Assembly: GCF_008807375.1 (NCBI RefSeq) | Contig: NZ_CP043311.1 | Span: 3,700,001-3,764,000 of the forward strand | DNA from: Pseudomonas lalkuanensis | GTDB taxonomy: Bacteria > Pseudomonadota > Gammaproteobacteria > Pseudomonadales > Pseudomonadaceae | Reading direction: 5' to 3' | DNA: 64,000 nucleotides | Part shown: in pieces, positions 1 through 10,987 of the stretch | Layout: every line of letters begins with the position of its first letter | Numbering within the stretch: the stretch's first letter is position 1 | Made by a program: the position numbers and the translations under genes | Notes under the pieces: model-generated | The model's database searches: none | What the model saw: the letters and a program-made list of their open reading frames with translations, nothing else | What the model was told of the DNA's origin: nothing

Positions 1-138
1 CGACAGCGCGCGGCGCTTGGAGCAGACGGTTTCACCCAGGTAGATGACATCCAGCGGCTGCCCGGCCATCTCGGCATAGAAATCCAACAGTTTCTCCCGG
101 CTCCAGTAGAACAGGACCGGCCCCAGACTCAGCTTCAT
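1..138 (-). CDS. ubiV: UbiV, O2-independent ubiquinone hydroxylation protein (5' part only)
   Basis: Only the first 46 codons lie in the window; the gene continues off the left edge. The N-terminus [20 protein letters not shown] and the segment [15 protein letters not shown] match the start of UbiV, the U32-peptidase-family Fe-S protein that works with UbiU in O2-independent hydroxylation of ubiquinone precursors. The Cys of the VCSKRR motif is one of the usual cluster ligands. It starts 7 bp after the ubiU stop on the same strand, so the two are co-transcribed. The family assignment is confident despite the truncation because the next gene is its obligate partner. Confidence 0.88.
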   Translation of the reverse strand, partial: MKLSLGPVLFYWSREKLLDFYAEMAGQPLDVIYLGETVCSKRRALS

Positions 139-145
139 GGCTACC

Positions 146-1141
146 TCACTGCCAGGATCGATGGTAGGCACCCAGAGTGGTCTGGCTGCCCTCCGACACC
201 GCTTCCAGCGCACGCCGCCACTGCTCCTCTACGGTGTACCGCTGCGGCGCACGCGCATGGGCGTCGAGCGCCGCGCGCCAGACTCCGGTGACCTGCTCGA
301 CATAGGCCGGGCTGCGCTGGCGCCCCTCTATCTTCACCGCCGCGATCCCCATCGCCGCCAGCTGCGGAATCAGGTCGAGGGTGTTCAGGCTGGTGGGCTC
401 TTCAAGGGCATGGAAGCGCTGCCCTTCCACCAGGAAGCGGCCCTTGCACAGGGTCGGATAGCCGGCCGGCTCGTCCTTGCGGTAACGGTCGATGAGCACG
501 CCGCCGAGCCTGGAACTCAGCCCGTCGGCATTCTCCTGCCAGCGCACCGCCTTGGCCGGCGAGCAGACCCCGCACAGGTTCGGCGACTCTCCGGTGACGT
601 AGGAAGACAGGTGGCAGCGCCCTTCGGCCATGATGCACAGGCTGCCGAAGGCGAAGACCTCCAGCGGCACCTGGCTCCGTTCCGCCACCTGGCGTACCTG
701 GGCCAGCGACAACACCCGGGGCAGCACCGCACGGCGGATGTTGTAGCGCGTGCGGTAGAACTCCAGGGCCGCGGCGTTGGTGGCCGAGCCCTGTACCGAA
801 AGGTGCAGGGCAAGGTCCGGATGCCGGCGACTGGCGTAGGCCAGAACACCGGGGTCGGCGGCGATCAGCGCATCCACCCCGAGGTCCGCGGCGCGGTCCA
901 CCGCCCGCTGCCAGCGTGTCCAGCCCACCGGCTGGCCATAGGTATTGACCGCCACATAGAGCTGCCGGCGCTGCTGGCGGATCAGCTGCATGCCAGTCTC
1001 CAACTGGCGATCATCGAGGTTGAGGCCGGCAAAGTGCCGCGCATTGGTGTCATCGCGAAAGCCCACATAGATGGCGTCGGCCCCCTGTCGCAAGGCCGCC
1101 TTGAGGGCGGGCAGGCTGCCCGCCGGACATACCAGGTGCAT
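146..1141 (-). CDS. ubiU: UbiU, U32 peptidase-family Fe-S protein for anaerobic ubiquinone synthesis
   Basis: The 331-residue protein has the UbiU/YhbU signature throughout: an [14 protein letters not shown] start, [44 protein letters not shown], and the U32 tail [15 protein letters not shown] ending [13 protein letters not shown]. The Cys residues around GRC and LCGVC, together with a downstream Cys in TLCKGRF, fit the 4Fe-4S ligands of the family. I chose the ATG at 1141 over a longer in-frame start because AAGGAG sits about 10 bases upstream and the protein then begins like its homologues. The heterodimer with UbiV hydroxylates ubiquinone precursors without O2. This fits the adjacent molybdenum-cofactor and NO-reductase genes, which serve anaerobic respiration. 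Confidence 0.93.
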   Translation of the reverse strand: MHLVCPAGSLPALKAALRQGADAIYVGFRDDTNARHFAGLNLDDRQLETGMQLIRQQRRQLYVAVNTYGQPVGWTRWQRAVDRAADLGVDALIAADPGVLAYASRRHPDLALHLSVQGSATNAAALEFYRTRYNIRRAVLPRVLSLAQVRQVAERSQVPLEVFAFGSLCIMAEGRCHLSSYVTGESPNLCGVCSPAKAVRWQENADGLSSRLGGVLIDRYRKDEPAGYPTLCKGRFLVEGQRFHALEEPTSLNTLDLIPQLAAMGIAAVKIEGRQRSPAYVEQVTGVWRAALDAHARAPQRYTVEEQWRRALEAVSEGSQTTLGAYHRSWQ

Positions 1142-1186
1142 GCTGGAAACTCTCCTTGGAAAAACCGTGCATCCCACCGAGGGTGT

Positions 1187-2425
1187 CTAGCCGAGCAGGT
1201 CGGCGAAGGGCAGGAAGTCCACAAGCTCGCCGCGCATCAGCGTGCGCTCGCACTCGATCAGCGCCAGACCGTCGGCCCAGCAGGCCGAGGCCAGCATGGC
1301 CGAGCCCTGATCGGGATGCAGGACCACCTGCAAATGCCCGCCAGGGCTTTCCAGGCGGGCTCGCAGGTACTGGCGACGCGGATTGCCCCGCGTCCAGTCG
1401 AAGGCGGCAGGCAGGCGCAGCGGGCGCGCCAGCACTTCGTTTCGCCCCTGCGCGCGAAGCAGAAAGGGTCGCGCTACCACCAGCGCGGTGATCAGCGCCG
1501 CCGCCGGGTTGCCCGGCAGACCGATCCACGGCTTGCCGCACACCGAGCCGAAGGCCAGCGGTTTTCCCGGCTGGATCGCCAGGCGCCACAGGTGCAGCTC
1601 GCCGAGCTCGCGCACCGCCTGCTTGAGATGATCCTCCTCGCCGACCGAGACGCCGCCCGAGGTGATCAGCACATCCGCTTCGCAAGCCGCCAGGCTGAGG
1701 GAATCACGGCTGGCCGCCAGTTCGTCGACGAGAATGCCGCCATCAAGCACATCCAGCCCCAGGCTGCGCAGTACGCCTTCCAGGCTGTAACGGTTGGCGT
1801 TGTAGATCTGCCCCGGCGCCAGCGCCTGGCCGGGCTCGCGCAACTCGTTGCCGCTGCTCAGCAAGCCGACCCGCAGCGGTCGGTAGACTGTCACTTCGGC
1901 GCATCCCAGGCTCGCCAGCAGGCCGATTTCCAGAGGCCGCAGCCGGATTCCGGCGTCCAGCACGCGGCTCCCGGCGGCGAACTCCTCGCCCTGGCGGCGC
2001 ACGTTCGCCCCTGCCGGCACGCTGGCCAGCCAGACCCCGTCATCCTTGACCCGTGCCAGCTCCTGCGGCACCACGGTATCGGCGCCTGGCGGCAATGGCG
2101 CACCGGTGAATATCCGCACCGCGGTGCCGGCTGGCAGTTCGGCCAGCGCCGCGTCGCCAGCGGCGATCCGTCCGGCCAGAGGCAGCCAGCCCTCGCCAGC
2201 GGGCAGGTCGGCGGCACGCAGGGCATAGCCGTCCATCGCGCTGTTGTCCCAGGCGGGCATGGCGCTGGCCGCATGAATCGGCAGCGCCAGGGTACGACCA
2301 AGGGCCTGCGCCAGCGGTACCCGCTCCGGTTTCGGCGGCAAGGGGACCTGCTTCAGCAGTTCGGCAATCGCCTCGTCCACCGGTCGCAAGTCGGTCTTAG
2401 CCGCATGGCAGCCGCAGGCGCTCAT
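1187..2425 (-). CDS. moeA: Molybdopterin molybdenumtransferase MoeA
   Basis: A 412-residue protein of normal MoeA length. Visible motifs are [16 protein letters not shown] near residue 55, the [15 protein letters not shown] segment, [16 protein letters not shown] (the MPT-binding MoCF fold) and [13 protein letters not shown]. MoeA inserts molybdate into adenylylated molybdopterin in the cytoplasm. The true start is the ATG at 2425, which overlaps the moaB stop by 4 bp (ATGA); a longer open frame upstream is just the moaB gene read in another phase. Translational coupling with moaB is likely. The N-terminus carries a short Cys/His cluster ([10 protein letters not shown]), as seen in some Pseudomonas MoeA proteins. 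Confidence 0.95.
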   Translation of the reverse strand: MSACGCHAAKTDLRPVDEAIAELLKQVPLPPKPERVPLAQALGRTLALPIHAASAMPAWDNSAMDGYALRAADLPAGEGWLPLAGRIAAGDAALAELPAGTAVRIFTGAPLPPGADTVVPQELARVKDDGVWLASVPAGANVRRQGEEFAAGSRVLDAGIRLRPLEIGLLASLGCAEVTVYRPLRVGLLSSGNELREPGQALAPGQIYNANRYSLEGVLRSLGLDVLDGGILVDELAASRDSLSLAACEADVLITSGGVSVGEEDHLKQAVRELGELHLWRLAIQPGKPLAFGSVCGKPWIGLPGNPAAALITALVVARPFLLRAQGRNEVLARPLRLPAAFDWTRGNPRRQYLRARLESPGGHLQVVLHPDQGSAMLASACWADGLALIECERTLMRGELVDFLPFADLLG

Positions 2426-2976
2426 GAGCGGGCTCCGCACTGGAGGGCCGGGTGCTCCGGCAGCGACTTGAGATGGGGGACGAAATTGCACGGCCGCGTA
2501 CGGCTGTCGAGCTGCTCGCGCAGGATCTTCTCCCAGGCCGTCCGGCAGGCCCCGGGGGAACCGGGCAGGCAGCAGACCAGGGTGGCGTTGCTGATTCCGG
2601 CCAGCGCGCGGGACTGGATGGTGGAGGTCCCGATCTCGGCCAGCGACACCTGGCGAAACAGCTCGCCGAAACCATCCACCGCCTTGTCCAGCAGCGGCGA
2701 CACCGCCTGGGGCGTATTGTCCCGCGCGGTGAATCCGGTGCCGCCGGTGATCAGTACCACCTGCACCAGCGGGTCGGCGATCCAGGCGCACAGCCAGGCG
2801 CGGATCTGCCAGATGTCATCGATCACCAGGGCCCGCTCATGGAGCTGATGGCCGGCCGCTTCCAGTCCCTCGATCAGGGTCTGCCCGGATGTGTCGGTCG
2901 CCAGGCTGCGAGTATCGCTGACCGTCAGCACTGCGATACGCAGCGGCTGGAATTCGACGCTGGATAGATGGGCCAT
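2422..2976 (-). CDS. moaB: Molybdenum cofactor biosynthesis protein MoaB
   Basis: A 184-residue MoaB/Mog-family protein. [20 protein letters not shown], the GGTGFTARD molybdopterin-binding motif and [16 protein letters not shown] at the end are diagnostic. MoaB/Mog proteins adenylylate molybdopterin before MoeA inserts molybdate. I took the ATG at 2976, with GGAGG directly upstream, rather than an in-frame ATG 60 bases earlier whose extra residues do not resemble the family. It overlaps moeA by 4 bp. In P. aeruginosa, as I recall, the comparable locus also carries moaE and moaD; neither is present here, so molybdopterin synthase must be encoded elsewhere. Confidence 0.94.
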   Translation of the reverse strand: MAHLSSVEFQPLRIAVLTVSDTRSLATDTSGQTLIEGLEAAGHQLHERALVIDDIWQIRAWLCAWIADPLVQVVLITGGTGFTARDNTPQAVSPLLDKAVDGFGELFRQVSLAEIGTSTIQSRALAGISNATLVCCLPGSPGACRTAWEKILREQLDSRTRPCNFVPHLKSLPEHPALQCGARS

Positions 2977-3173
2977 GCTGCAAACCTCCGCGAAATGACT
3001 GCGCGCAGCCTGCGCCAGTGCCGCGGCGCCGCCCATTCCCCGATGGAGGTATCACTTTCGCGGTTCCGCCCCGCAGGCCGCGTGCCTGCCCGCTGCCGGG
3101 CCAGGCGTGGCAAAGGGTCGCAATCGACCAGGCGGTGACAGCGGGTATCAGGCCGCCGGCATGCAGCGCAGGC

Positions 3174-4151
3174 TCAGGGCATTGTCGGCAGCGGCTGCCA
3201 GCCGTTCGCCTCCTTGCGGAAATCGAGGCGCTCGTAACGCTGCCCCGGCAGGCCCTGCCAGAATTCCATGCGGCCGGGCAGCAGGCGGTAATGCCCCCAA
3301 TTCGGCAGGAGGGACGGTGCCTCGTCACGCTGGCGATAGACCGGCGGCGAATCCTCCGCCGAACGCGCGCCCAGCCATTCGACCCGGCCCTCGATGCGCA
3401 ACTGCCGCTCCGCTGCAGGCCAATGGAACACCACTGCCGCCCAGGGGTTGATCACCAGGTCCTGGCCCTTTTCGCTGCACTGGTCGCTGTAGAACAGCAG
3501 CCCCTGTTCATCCAGGCCGCCGAGCGACACGACCCGGCAGTGTGGATGGCCGAAGTCATCCGCCGTGGCCAGCACCATGGCCGCGCCCTTGTCGCATTGC
3601 GCTTCGCGCAACCAGCTCTGCAGCAGCATCCAGGGTTCCTCCGCAGGAGCCGCCAACGCCGGGACGGGGCCCTGCGGTTCGGCCGCCGCGCTCACATAGT
3701 GGCCCGAAGCGCCGCCGCGTTTTTCCAGCAGGCGGACGTTTTCGATGGTCATGCCGCGATCCACCGCCTTGCACATATCGTAGAGGGTCAGGGCGGCGAC
3801 GCTGGCGGCGGTCAGCGCCTCCATTTCCACTCCGGTCTGCCCGGCCAGCTTGCAGCGGGCGACGATGCGCACGCAGTTCTCCCCTTCCGCCTCCAGTTCG
3901 ACCTTGACGCTGGCGAGCATCAGCGGATGGCACAGGGGAATGAGATCGGATGTCTTCTTCGCCGCCTGGATGCCGGCGATACGCGCCACGGCGAACACGT
4001 CGCCCTTGGGGTGGGCGCCGTCGACGATCATGCGCAGGGTTTCCGGGCGCATGCGCACGCGGGATTCGGCTGTCGCTTCACGGGAAGTCACCGCCTTGTC
4101 GGTGACATCGACCATGTTGGCGCGGCCTTGGGTATCGAGGTGGGTCAACAT
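3174..4151 (-). CDS. moaC: MoaC fused to a PNPOx-like flavin domain
   Basis: A 325-residue two-domain protein. Residues 1-158 are a complete MoaC (cyclic pyranopterin monophosphate synthase). It has [13 protein letters not shown] around 65-77 and [25 protein letters not shown] around 107-131, which retain the His, paired Glu, Asp and Lys expected at the active site. After an Ala/Pro-rich linker, residues 172-325 match pyridoxamine-5'-phosphate oxidase: [56 protein letters not shown] and [10 protein letters not shown]. Relative to E. coli PdxH the flavin domain lacks the N-terminal helix and most of the region between the FMN site and the Trp-Gly strand, so activity on PNP/PMP is uncertain. 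AGGAG precedes the ATG. It follows norR on the same strand with 16 bp between. Confidence 0.86.
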   Translation of the reverse strand: MLTHLDTQGRANMVDVTDKAVTSREATAESRVRMRPETLRMIVDGAHPKGDVFAVARIAGIQAAKKTSDLIPLCHPLMLASVKVELEAEGENCVRIVARCKLAGQTGVEMEALTAASVAALTLYDMCKAVDRGMTIENVRLLEKRGGASGHYVSAAAEPQGPVPALAAPAEEPWMLLQSWLREAQCDKGAAMVLATADDFGHPHCRVVSLGGLDEQGLLFYSDQCSEKGQDLVINPWAAVVFHWPAAERQLRIEGRVEWLGARSAEDSPPVYRQRDEAPSLLPNWGHYRLLPGRMEFWQGLPGQRYERLDFRKEANGWQPLPTMP

Positions 4152-4167
4152 CGCCAGGACTCCTGGA

Positions 4168-5697
4168 TCAGATCAGATTAAGACGGCGGGCCAGCTTGCG
4201 CAGATTGCTCGGGTCCATCTGCAAGTCGCGGGCGGCAGCCGCCCACTTGCCGGCATGACGGCCCAGGGCCGCTTCGACCAGCTCGCGCTGGTAGCGCTCC
4301 AGTGCCTGCTGCATGGACTCCAGCACCGGCTCGGAGGCGGCCTGTGGCGGAGTGAGATGGCGGACTGGCGGCGACTCGAGTCCTAGCCAGGGAGCCTCGA
4401 TGCTGAGCAGTGCAGTACGCGACTCGGCCTGGCTGAGCACCTTGAGCGCCGCCCGGCTGATCACATGCTCCAGCTCGCGTACGTTGCCCGGCCAGTCGTA
4501 GTTCAGCAGCACCCGCTCGGCCTCTGGCGAGAGGCGCAGGCAACGCAGGCCAAGACGCACCCGGTTGAGTTCGAGAAAGTGGCCGGCCAGCAACAGCACA
4601 TCGCGGCCACGCTCGCGCAGCGGCGGAATATGCACCGGATACACCGACAGGCGATGGTAGAGATCGGCGCGGAAACGTCCCTCGCGCACCTCTTCCCAGA
4701 GGCGGCGATTGGTCGCTGCGATCACCCGCACATCGACATGCCGTGGCTGGTCGGCGCCAAGGCGCTGGATTTCGCCGTTCTGCAGCGCGCGCAGCATCTT
4801 GGCCTGGGTTGCCAGCGGCAGCTCGCCGATCTCGTCGAGGAACAGGGTGCCTCCGTTGGCCGCTTCGAAGCGCCCGGGACGGTCCTGGCCCGCGCCGGAG
4901 AACGCCCCCTTGGCATGGCCGAACAGCTCGCTCTCGGCCAGGGTTTCCGGCAAGGCCGCGCAGTTGACGTAGACCAGCGGCTTTCGCGCGCGCGGCGAAT
5001 GGCTGTGCAGCCAGCGGGCGAACAGCTCCTTGCCCACGCCGGTCTCGCCCTGCAGCAGCACGGGCAACTCGGAGTCGGCCACCACAGCCAGTTCGTCCAG
5101 CAGTTGGCTGATCGCTGGACTGTTGCCGAGAATCGCCGCATCACCGGCCTCCCCGTCCGGTTCCGCCTGGCGTCCGGCCAGGCGCAGGCTGCGCACCTCG
5201 GCCTCCAGCCGGCACACCCGCAGCGCGCTTTCAATCAGCAGCGCGTGCTGGCGCAAGCGCTGCGCGGCATGGCGATCAAAGCTGCCGGGACGCAAGGCAT
5301 CGAGGGTCACCGCGCCCCACAGCTGGCCATCCAGATAGAGGCTCATGCCCATGCAGTCATGCACTGGCAGCGGCTCGTCCGGGCTGTCTTCCAGCAGGCC
5401 GTCGTAGGGGTCGGGCAACAGACTGTCGGCGGCGAACTGCAGCGGCTCGCGCTGCGCCAGGATCTGCGCCAGGCGCGGATGGCGAGCCACCGCGAAGCTG
5501 CGTCCGAGCACTTCATGGGCCAGCCCCACGGCCGCCTGCGGGCGCAAGCTCTCGCCGTCCAGGCGCAACAGAACCACCGCACTGCAGCCAAACGCCTCGC
5601 GCAGGCCAACCACCAGCCGTTGCAGGCGGACCGCCGCCGGCAGCTCGCAGACCAGGTCGGCGAGCTGGGCATTCTGGATCGGGGTGAAATCTACCAT
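4168..5697 (-). CDS. norR: NorR-type NO-responsive sigma-54 activator
   Basis: A 509-residue bacterial enhancer-binding protein: an N-terminal GAF domain (about 20-170), a AAA+ domain with Walker A GETGVGKE and LFLDEIGE, and a C-terminal Fis-type helix-turn-helix ([15 protein letters not shown]). The GAF domain contains PDPYDGLL and [14 protein letters not shown], matching the acidic/Cys surroundings of the mononuclear iron that senses NO in NorR. The sigma-54 contact loop reads GAFSGA instead of the usual GAFTGA. It is divergent from a -24/-12 promoter (5781-5796) that serves the Fe-S repair and norZ genes, its expected targets. No strong ribosome binding site is visible at this start. Confidence 0.9.
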   Translation of the reverse strand: MVDFTPIQNAQLADLVCELPAAVRLQRLVVGLREAFGCSAVVLLRLDGESLRPQAAVGLAHEVLGRSFAVARHPRLAQILAQREPLQFAADSLLPDPYDGLLEDSPDEPLPVHDCMGMSLYLDGQLWGAVTLDALRPGSFDRHAAQRLRQHALLIESALRVCRLEAEVRSLRLAGRQAEPDGEAGDAAILGNSPAISQLLDELAVVADSELPVLLQGETGVGKELFARWLHSHSPRARKPLVYVNCAALPETLAESELFGHAKGAFSGAGQDRPGRFEAANGGTLFLDEIGELPLATQAKMLRALQNGEIQRLGADQPRHVDVRVIAATNRRLWEEVREGRFRADLYHRLSVYPVHIPPLRERGRDVLLLAGHFLELNRVRLGLRCLRLSPEAERVLLNYDWPGNVRELEHVISRAALKVLSQAESRTALLSIEAPWLGLESPPVRHLTPPQAASEPVLESMQQALERYQRELVEAALGRHAGKWAAAARDLQMDPSNLRKLARRLNLI

Positions 5698-5780
5698 TTC
5701 GGGTATCCATGACCTGATTCGTGCCGGGTAGGTTAGACCTTACCTGCCGGCAAACCCTTGATTTCCGTCAATTTCAAAAG

Positions 5781-5796
5781 CGGCACGGTGCTTGCC
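5781..5796 (+). promoter_or_regulatory. Sigma-54 promoter of the ytfE-norZ operon
   Basis: CGGCACGGTGCTTGCC has GG and GC at the correct 12-base offset for a -24/-12 element. It lies about 40 bp upstream of the ytfE-type start codon. An imperfect AGGT...ACCT palindrome (around 5730-5745) between it and norR is a candidate NorR site, though I cannot match it firmly to the GT-N7-AC consensus. Confidence 0.75.
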
Positions 5797-5834
5797 AGTG
5801 TCAGGAGGACTCTCAACCATCAAGGAGCCTCTCC

Positions 5835-6518
5835 ATGGCTGACCAACTGCTCGACAGCACCTTGGGCGACCTGGCATGCACCCTCCCCGGCGCCACACGG
5901 GTATTCCATCAGTTCCACCTGGACTTCTGCTGCGGCGGCCAAAAGACCTTGCGCCAGGCTTCCCTGGAGCGCGGGGTGGATGCCGACGAAGTGATCCGCC
6001 AGCTGTCCCGGCTCGACCCGCAGGACGCCGAGGGCGCCGACTGGCGCCAGGCGTCTCCCGAGCAACTGATCGACCACCTGCTTGACCGTTTCCACGCCGT
6101 GCATCGCCAGCAGTTGCCGGAGCTGATCCGCCTGGCGGCGCGCGTCGAACAGGTCCACGGGGAACGTGACGACTGCCCCCACGGGCTGACCGAACTGCTG
6201 ATCACCATGCAGCAGGAACTGGAAAGCCACATGCAGAAGGAGGAGCAGGTGCTCTTCCCGCTCATCGAACGCGGCGCAGGCCCCATGGCCGGCGGGCCGA
6301 TCTCGGTCATGCGTTTCGAGCACGACCAGCATGGCGAAGCGCTGCAGCAACTGGTGGATCTGACCGGCGACATGCAGCCGCCCGAAGGCGCCTGCAACAC
6401 CTGGCGAGCGCTGTATCGCGGCCTCGATGAACTGCGCGTCGACCTGATGCAGCACATCCACCTGGAAAACAACCTGCTGTTCCCCCGTGCCCTGGGCCTG
6501 GAGGTGCGCCATGGGTGA
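5835..6518 (+). CDS. ytfE: Iron-sulfur cluster repair di-iron protein (YtfE/ScdA/DnrN family)
   Basis: A 227-residue protein. The N-terminal ScdA domain has the CCGGQKTL motif near residue 32, and the C-terminal hemerythrin-like domain has spaced His/Glu ligands (HAVHRQQLPEL, ELESHMQKEEQVLFP, RFEHDQHG, HIHLENNLLFP). RIC proteins repair Fe-S clusters damaged by NO or oxidative stress and have been proposed to release NO from dinitrosyl iron. An AAGGAG box sits 8 bases before the ATG. Lying behind a sigma-54 promoter, divergent from norR and overlapping norZ by 8 bp, it belongs to the NO-detoxification operon. Confidence 0.92.
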   Translation: MADQLLDSTLGDLACTLPGATRVFHQFHLDFCCGGQKTLRQASLERGVDADEVIRQLSRLDPQDAEGADWRQASPEQLIDHLLDRFHAVHRQQLPELIRLAARVEQVHGERDDCPHGLTELLITMQQELESHMQKEEQVLFPLIERGAGPMAGGPISVMRFEHDQHGEALQQLVDLTGDMQPPEGACNTWRALYRGLDELRVDLMQHIHLENNLLFPRALGLEVRHG

Positions 6519-8790
6519 GTACCGCAAGCTGTGGTGGACGTTGATCGCCGTGCTCGGCGTGACCTTCTGCCTGCTCGGCTGGTTCGGCCGTGAGGTCTAC
6601 CGCCAGGCGCCGCCGATTCCCTCGGAGGTGGTGAGCGCGAGCGGCCAGCACCTGTTCGGCGCCGACGACATCCTCGATGGCCAGACCGCCTGGCAGAGCG
6701 TCGGCGGCATGCAGCTCGGCTCCATCTGGGGCCATGGCGCCTACCAGGCGCCGGACTGGACCGCCGACTGGCTGCACCGTGAACTGCTCGCCTGGCTCGA
6801 CCTGGCCGCGCAACAGCAGTACGGCAAGCCCTATGCCGAGGTCGACCAGGACCACCAGGCCCTGCTACGCGAGCAACTCAAGCGCGAGTATCGCGGTAAC
6901 CAGGTGCGTGACGGCGTGCTGTCCCTGAGCGAGCGCCGCGTCGCCGCCATGGGCCAGACCGCCGCCTATTACGACGCGCTGTTCAGCAACGACCCAGCCC
7001 TGCAGGGCAGCCGCAAGAGCTTCGCCATGAAGGAGAACACCCTGCCCGATGCCGCGCGCCGCGAGCAGCTGAGCCGGTTCTTCTTCTGGACCGCCTGGGT
7101 CGCCGCGACCGAACGGCCAGGGCACGAAGCCACCTACAGCAACAACTGGCCGCACGAGCCGCTGATCGACAACCATCCCACCGCAGAGAACCTGATCTGG
7201 TCGGTGGCCAGCGTGATCCTGCTGATCGCCGGCGTCGGTTTCCTGATCTGGGCCTGGGCCTTCCTGCGCGGCCACGAGGAGGAAGAACCCGCCGCGCCCG
7301 CCCAGGACCCGCTCAGCCTGGTGGCGCTGACCCCGTCGCAGCGAGCCCTCGGCAAGTACCTGCTGCTGGTGGTCGGGCTGTTCAGCTTCCAGGTCATGCT
7401 CGGCGGCGCCACGGCGCACTACACGGTGGAAGGCCAGGATTTCTACGGCTTCCCGCTGTCGCAGTGGTTCCCCTACTCGCTGTTGCGCACCTGGCACATC
7501 CAGAGCGCGCTGTTCTGGATCGCCACCGGTTTCCTCGCCGCCGGCCTGTTCCTCGCCCCGATCATCAACGGCGGCAAGGACCCGAAATTCCAGAAACTCG
7601 GCGTCGACGCGCTGTTCTGGGCGCTGGTGGTGGTGGTGCTCGGCTCCTTCGTCGGCAACTACCTGGCGATTGCCCAGGTCATGCCGGCCGAGTGGAACTT
7701 CTGGCTCGGCCACCAGGGCTATGAGTACGTCGATCTCGGCCGCCTGTGGCAGATCGGCAAGTTCGCCGGCGTGGCCTTCTGGCTGCTGCTGATGCTGCGC
7801 GGCATCCTGCCGGCGTTCCGCCAGCCCGGCGACAAGAACCTGCTGGCCCTGCTGTCCGCCTCGGTGATCGCCATCGGCCTGTTCTACGGCGCCGGCTTCG
7901 CCTACGGCGAGCGCACCCACCTGTCGATCATGGAGTACTGGCGCTGGTGGGTGGTGCACCTGTGGGTCGAGGGCTTCTTCGAGGTATTCGCCACCACTGC
8001 ACTGGCCTTCATCTTCTCCAGTATGGGCCTGGTGTCCAAGCGCATGGCCACCACCGCCAGCCTGGCCTCGGCTTCGCTGTTCATGCTCGGCGGCGTGCCC
8101 GGCACCTTCCACCACCTGTACTTCGCCGGCACCACCACTCCGGTGATGGCGGTAGGTGCCACCTTCAGCGCCCTGGAAGTGGTGCCGCTGGTGGTACTTG
8201 GCTACGAAGCCTGGGAAAACTGGCGGCTGAAGAGCCGCGCGGCCTGGATGGAGCGGGTCAAGTGGCCGCTGATGTGCTTCGTCGCCGTGGCGTTCTGGAA
8301 CATGCTCGGCGCCGGCGTCTTCGGCTTCATGATCAACCCGCCGGTTTCGCTCTACTACGTGCAGGGCCTCAACACCACGCCGGTACACGCCCACGCCGCG
8401 CTGTTCGGAGTCTATGGCTTCCTCGCCCTGGGCTTCACCCTGCTGGTGCTGCGCTACATCCGTCCGCAACTACGCTTCAACGAGCGTCTGATGAAGACCG
8501 CCTTCTGGTGGCTGAACGGCGGCCTGGTGCTGATGATCGCCACCAGCCTGTTGCCGATCGGCATCATCCAGTTCCACGCCAGCGTCAGCGAGGGCCTGTG
8601 GTATGCCCGCAGCGAGGCCTTCATGCAGCAGGAAATCCTCCAGACGCTGCGCTGGGTACGCACCTTCGGTGATGTGGTGTTCATCGTCGGTGCGCTGGCC
8701 ATGGCCTGGCAGGTCGTCAGCGGATTCTTCTCTCCCACCACCAGCACCGTGCCCCAGCGCGCGGAAGGAGAACGCCTATCGGTTAACTGA
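6511..8790 (+). CDS. norZ: Quinol-dependent nitric oxide reductase (qNOR)
   Basis: A 759-residue single-subunit NO reductase that reduces NO to N2O with electrons from quinol in the inner membrane. The N-terminal helix and ~200-residue periplasmic domain (cytochrome c-like fold without a CxxCH) are followed by a heme-copper oxidase core of about 12 helices. Visible metal ligands are RTWHIQSALFW, VHLWVEGFFEVFATT (FeB His and the conserved Glu), GTFHHLYFAG (His pair) and TTPVHAHAALFGVYGF. The absence of a norC subunit and the long N-terminus separate it from the NorCB form used by P. aeruginosa. The ATG at 6511 overlaps the preceding gene. Confidence 0.95.
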   Translation: MGEYRKLWWTLIAVLGVTFCLLGWFGREVYRQAPPIPSEVVSASGQHLFGADDILDGQTAWQSVGGMQLGSIWGHGAYQAPDWTADWLHRELLAWLDLAAQQQYGKPYAEVDQDHQALLREQLKREYRGNQVRDGVLSLSERRVAAMGQTAAYYDALFSNDPALQGSRKSFAMKENTLPDAARREQLSRFFFWTAWVAATERPGHEATYSNNWPHEPLIDNHPTAENLIWSVASVILLIAGVGFLIWAWAFLRGHEEEEPAAPAQDPLSLVALTPSQRALGKYLLLVVGLFSFQVMLGGATAHYTVEGQDFYGFPLSQWFPYSLLRTWHIQSALFWIATGFLAAGLFLAPIINGGKDPKFQKLGVDALFWALVVVVLGSFVGNYLAIAQVMPAEWNFWLGHQGYEYVDLGRLWQIGKFAGVAFWLLLMLRGILPAFRQPGDKNLLALLSASVIAIGLFYGAGFAYGERTHLSIMEYWRWWVVHLWVEGFFEVFATTALAFIFSSMGLVSKRMATTASLASASLFMLGGVPGTFHHLYFAGTTTPVMAVGATFSALEVVPLVVLGYEAWENWRLKSRAAWMERVKWPLMCFVAVAFWNMLGAGVFGFMINPPVSLYYVQGLNTTPVHAHAALFGVYGFLALGFTLLVLRYIRPQLRFNERLMKTAFWWLNGGLVLMIATSLLPIGIIQFHASVSEGLWYARSEAFMQQEILQTLRWVRTFGDVVFIVGALAMAWQVVSGFFSPTTSTVPQRAEGERLSVN

Positions 8791-8810
8791 CAGAGCAAGA
8801 GTGTTGGCCA

Positions 8811-8839
8811 GGCTCGACCCGCCGCTGGCGGGTCGAGCC
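8811..8839 (+). terminator. Strong GC hairpin after norZ
   Basis: A perfect 13-bp inverted repeat (GGCTCGACCCGCC / GGCGGGTCGAGCC) with a 3-base loop lies 20 bp after the norZ stop. There is no T-run, so it may act as a processing or attenuation hairpin between norZ and the next small gene. Confidence 0.55.
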
Positions 8840-8913
8840 GTTGACCGGACCAACCTGCACCAGCGCTATCTACACTCAAGCGTTGACGGAACTTCCAGCA
8901 CAGGAGCACTACC

Positions 8914-9261
8914 ATGCATGCACACAAGCTTTACGCCTGGCTCGACACTCCCGGCACAACACCGCTGTGGAAGGTGTTCTGGCTGTACGGCGTGTTGGTC
9001 AGCCATGTGTTGTTCGGCGGCATACTGGCGCTGTACGGGCAACTCGGCAGTGCCCAGCTGGCCCTGCTGTTCTTCGGTTTCATTATCTACACGGCCTGGG
9101 TGCTGAATGCCGTCTGGCGCAACGCCGGCAACGTCCGCACCGCACTCTTTGGCGAGATCGCCCGTTTCCTCACCGTCGCCTGGTCGATCAACGCGGTGCT
9201 GGTTTCCATTTTCCTGCTGCTCGAACACCTGAAAACAGGCGGCGGCAGCCTGCCGTTCTAA
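8914..9261 (+). CDS. Small multi-spanning membrane protein of unknown function
   Basis: A 115-residue protein with an AGGAG ribosome binding site and three or four hydrophobic segments (roughly residues 20-45, 48-66 and 85-105). There is no recognised catalytic motif and I do not recognise the family. It follows norZ after a hairpin, so it may be read through with the NO-reductase operon or be transcribed separately. Its position suggests a membrane accessory of NO respiration or a cytochrome-assembly-type helper, but this is inference from context only. Confidence 0.7.
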   Translation: MHAHKLYAWLDTPGTTPLWKVFWLYGVLVSHVLFGGILALYGQLGSAQLALLFFGFIIYTAWVLNAVWRNAGNVRTALFGEIARFLTVAWSINAVLVSIFLLLEHLKTGGGSLPF

Positions 9262-9295
9262 GCCCAAGTCCCCCAGACAGGCGCCACACGCTCCC

Positions 9296-9327
9296 CCGCC
9301 CCTCTCCCGCAGGCGGGAGAGGGGCGG
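9296..9327. repeat. Intergenic CCCTCTCCC-type hairpin repeat
   Basis: Two 15-base arms (CCGCCCCTCTCCCGC / GCGGGAGAGGGGCGG) flank a 2-base loop. The same CCCTCTCCC/GGGAGAGGG core recurs at 22629-22790 and, modified, inside the carboxylase gene at 21319-21348, so this is a dispersed repeat family that may double as a terminator here. Confidence 0.65.
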
Positions 9328-9403
9328 TTCGCGTCGTGGTGTCGCCGAGCGAATGACAGTGCGCTAAGGTGCGCGACGTCCCCATCAGACTGTCGAAAGC
9401 CCC

Positions 9404-10828
<1,425 letters not shown>

Positions 10829-10839
10829 AACAGAGACAA

Positions 10840-10924
10840 GTCTCCATATGGAGACAACCAGGACTTCCGCATATGCCCGGGCACTCGGGAGCCAACAGCA
10901 CGCAATTTGTCTCAATTCGGAGAA
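10840..10924. promoter_or_regulatory. Two upstream activator sites, probably for HbcR
   Basis: A perfect 16-bp palindrome GTCTCCATATGGAGAC (10840-10855) and a degenerate copy GTCTCAATTCGGAGAA (10909-10924), 69 bp centre to centre, lie upstream of the sigma-54 promoter at 10988. The spacing suits enhancer sites for a dimeric bacterial enhancer-binding protein, and the activator gene ends 11 bp away. Confidence 0.68.
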
Positions 10925-10987
10925 TAGCGTAGCGCCTCGACAGCCCAAGCTAAAAAATAATTCATATAAATCAATGAGTTACATAAC

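Noticed and set aside
137..2848. A 2.7-kb plus-strand open frame opposite ubiU, moeA and moaB
   Set aside because: It is Arg/Gln/His/Pro-rich with no motif; the minus strand encodes three well-matched proteins with ribosome binding sites. High GC keeps antisense frames open here.
4149..4168. CCAGGAGTCCTGG palindrome before the moaC start as an operator
   Set aside because: It contains the AGGAG ribosome binding site, and the short perfect dyad is easily explained by chance in GC-rich DNA.
6865..8469. A 534-codon minus-strand frame opposite norZ
   Set aside because: Antisense shadow of a gene with conserved heme ligands; His/Glu/Gly repeats without family resemblance.
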